Positions 5,155-5,463 of a stretch of 5,463 nt of DNA are shown here, piece after piece; the stretch's first letter is position 1; every line of letters begins with the position of its first letter. This stretch comes from an uncultured Caryophanales bacterium (GTDB lineage: Bacteria; Bacillota_I; Bacilli_A; RF39; UBA660). The stretch is taken from contig CAMNDO010000052.1 in the NCBI GenBank assembly GCA_946535455.1, forward strand, positions 1 to 5,463, given 5' to 3'. The translations under genes were made by a program, and so were the position numbers. The notes below the pieces were generated by a model. The model was given only the letters and a program-made list of their open reading frames with translations, had not been told where the DNA came from and did no database searches.

Positions 5155-5282
5155 ATAAACTTTTACTGTCAATTGACATGTCACCAAGAAATATATTTGC
5201 TTTACCAATAAGCCATTCGATACAATAATAATAGGATAAAATAATCGCATAGTGTCGATATGCATTTAGGGAGAGAAAAAGA
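5155..5282 (+). promoter_or_regulatory. intergenic upstream region of the secreted-protein gene
   Basis: This AT-rich spacer probably carries the promoter of the gene at 5283. The best -10 candidates are TACAAT (5221-5226), which has TTGCTT (5197-5202) 18 bp upstream, and AATAAT (5224-5229), which has TTTACC (5201-5206) 17 bp upstream; neither is strong. A weak five-base inverted repeat, GCATA (5247-5251) with TATGC (5259-5263), lies just before the ribosome binding site AGGGAG (5268-5273). With the uncertain small ORF excluded, the whole stretch 4928-5282 holds no confident gene. Confidence 0.35.
5167..5183. promoter_or_regulatory. palindromic candidate operator with three TGTCA half-sites
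   Basis: TGTCAATTGACATGTCA contains a perfect 12-bp palindrome, TGTCAATTGACA (5167-5178), overlapping a perfect 10-bp palindrome, TGACATGTCA (5174-5183). The half-site TGTCA thus appears three times in alternating orientation. The segment includes a consensus -35 hexamer, TTGACA (5173-5178), but no good -10 sits 16-18 bp downstream. It is about 100 bp before the secreted-protein start. The bound protein, if any, is unknown. Confidence 0.35.
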
Positions 5283-5463
5283 ATGAAAAAGTTATATGGA
5301 GTATTACTAGGAATATTGATATTTTTTGTATCTACCATCAATGTTTCTGCTTTGAACATCCAACAGGAAAGTTTAACAGTAGATTCCAAAAGTAGTACTA
5401 TTATTGTCAATGATGAAGGAATTGGAAATTTGGAAATTCATCCAAAAATAAAATTCCAAGAAG
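5283..5463 (+). CDS. secreted protein with Sec signal peptide, unknown function (3' end outside window)
   Basis: Only the first 60 codons are present and the frame is open to the window edge. The ATG at 5283 follows AGGGAG (5268-5273) by nine bases. The N-terminus is a textbook Sec signal peptide: a positive start MKK, a hydrophobic core from about residue 4 to 19, and a V-S-A signal peptidase I site (21-23), predicting a mature protein starting LNIQQES. There is no lipobox cysteine, so it is not a lipoprotein. The visible mature part (residues 24-60) alternates hydrophobic and polar residues, as in a beta-rich extracellular domain, and has no cysteine. I do not recognise the family. It would be exported to the cell surface or medium; a C-terminal anchor cannot be judged from this window. 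Confidence 0.75.
   Translation, partial: MKKLYGVLLGILIFFVSTINVSALNIQQESLTVDSKSSTIIVNDEGIGNLEIHPKIKFQE

Noticed and set aside
5173..5201. TTGACA at 5173 as a classical -35 box
   Set aside because: No acceptable -10 lies 16-18 bp downstream; TATATT at 5192-5197 is only 13 bp away. The hexamer is better explained as part of the palindrome.
4928..5282. Search for tRNA, riboswitch or other structured RNA in the longest gene-poor stretch
   Set aside because: No cloverleaf, CCA end, conserved riboswitch core or GC-rich stem was found; only AT-rich hairpins and short inverted repeats.
5144..5410. Minus-strand frame of 88 codons overlapping the start of the secreted-protein gene
   Set aside because: No ribosome binding site precedes its start, while the opposing + strand gene has AGGGAG and a well-formed signal peptide. 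No family resemblance was seen.

Overview
The window is a stretch of AT-rich, tightly packed chromosome from a low-G+C Gram-positive-type bacterium (Firmicutes/Bacillota). The signs are A/T-ending codons (AAA, GAA, TTA, AGA, GGA), purine-rich ribosome binding sites, intrinsic hairpin-plus-T-run terminators, and the tsaE-tsaB-rimI-tsaD gene order common in Firmicutes. TGA acts as a stop (tsaE and tsaB end in it) and Trp is TGG, so the genetic code is the standard bacterial one and the Mycoplasma/Spiroplasma code is excluded. The closest genus cannot be set from the sequence alone; a gut Erysipelotrichia- or Clostridia-like anaerobe is only a guess. All supported genes lie on the + strand.

Region 1 (1-2535) is a tRNA/ribosome modification cluster. 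tsaE, tsaB and rimI are chained by 4-base ATGA overlaps and end in a terminator. tsaD follows at once from its own extended -10 promoter and ends in a second terminator. TsaE, TsaB and TsaD are three of the four bacterial proteins that make N6-threonylcarbamoyladenosine (t6A) at A37 of ANN-decoding tRNAs. The fourth, TsaC/Sua5, which makes the threonylcarbamoyl-AMP substrate, is not in the window. RimI acetylates the N-terminus of ribosomal protein S18 and often travels with these genes.

Region 2 (2534-4954) is a two-gene operon with an extended -10 promoter: an iron-dependent lactaldehyde reductase / 1,2-propanediol oxidoreductase of the FucO type, and a stand-alone FIST-domain protein whose ribosome binding site overlaps the fucO stop codon. 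A strong terminator follows. No fucose, rhamnose or propanediol genes are visible, so the pairing with a putative ligand-sensing FIST protein is the most interesting context in the window.

Region 3 (4955-5463) holds a near-duplicate of the terminator arm, a possible 46-codon TTG-start ORF of unknown function, a palindromic candidate operator, and the start of a secreted protein with a clear signal peptide that runs off the right edge.

No RNA gene, insertion sequence, CRISPR array or prophage signal was found. I see no convincing new multi-gene system. The best leads are the fucO-FIST pair and the uncharacterised small ORF / operator / secreted-protein segment at the right end.
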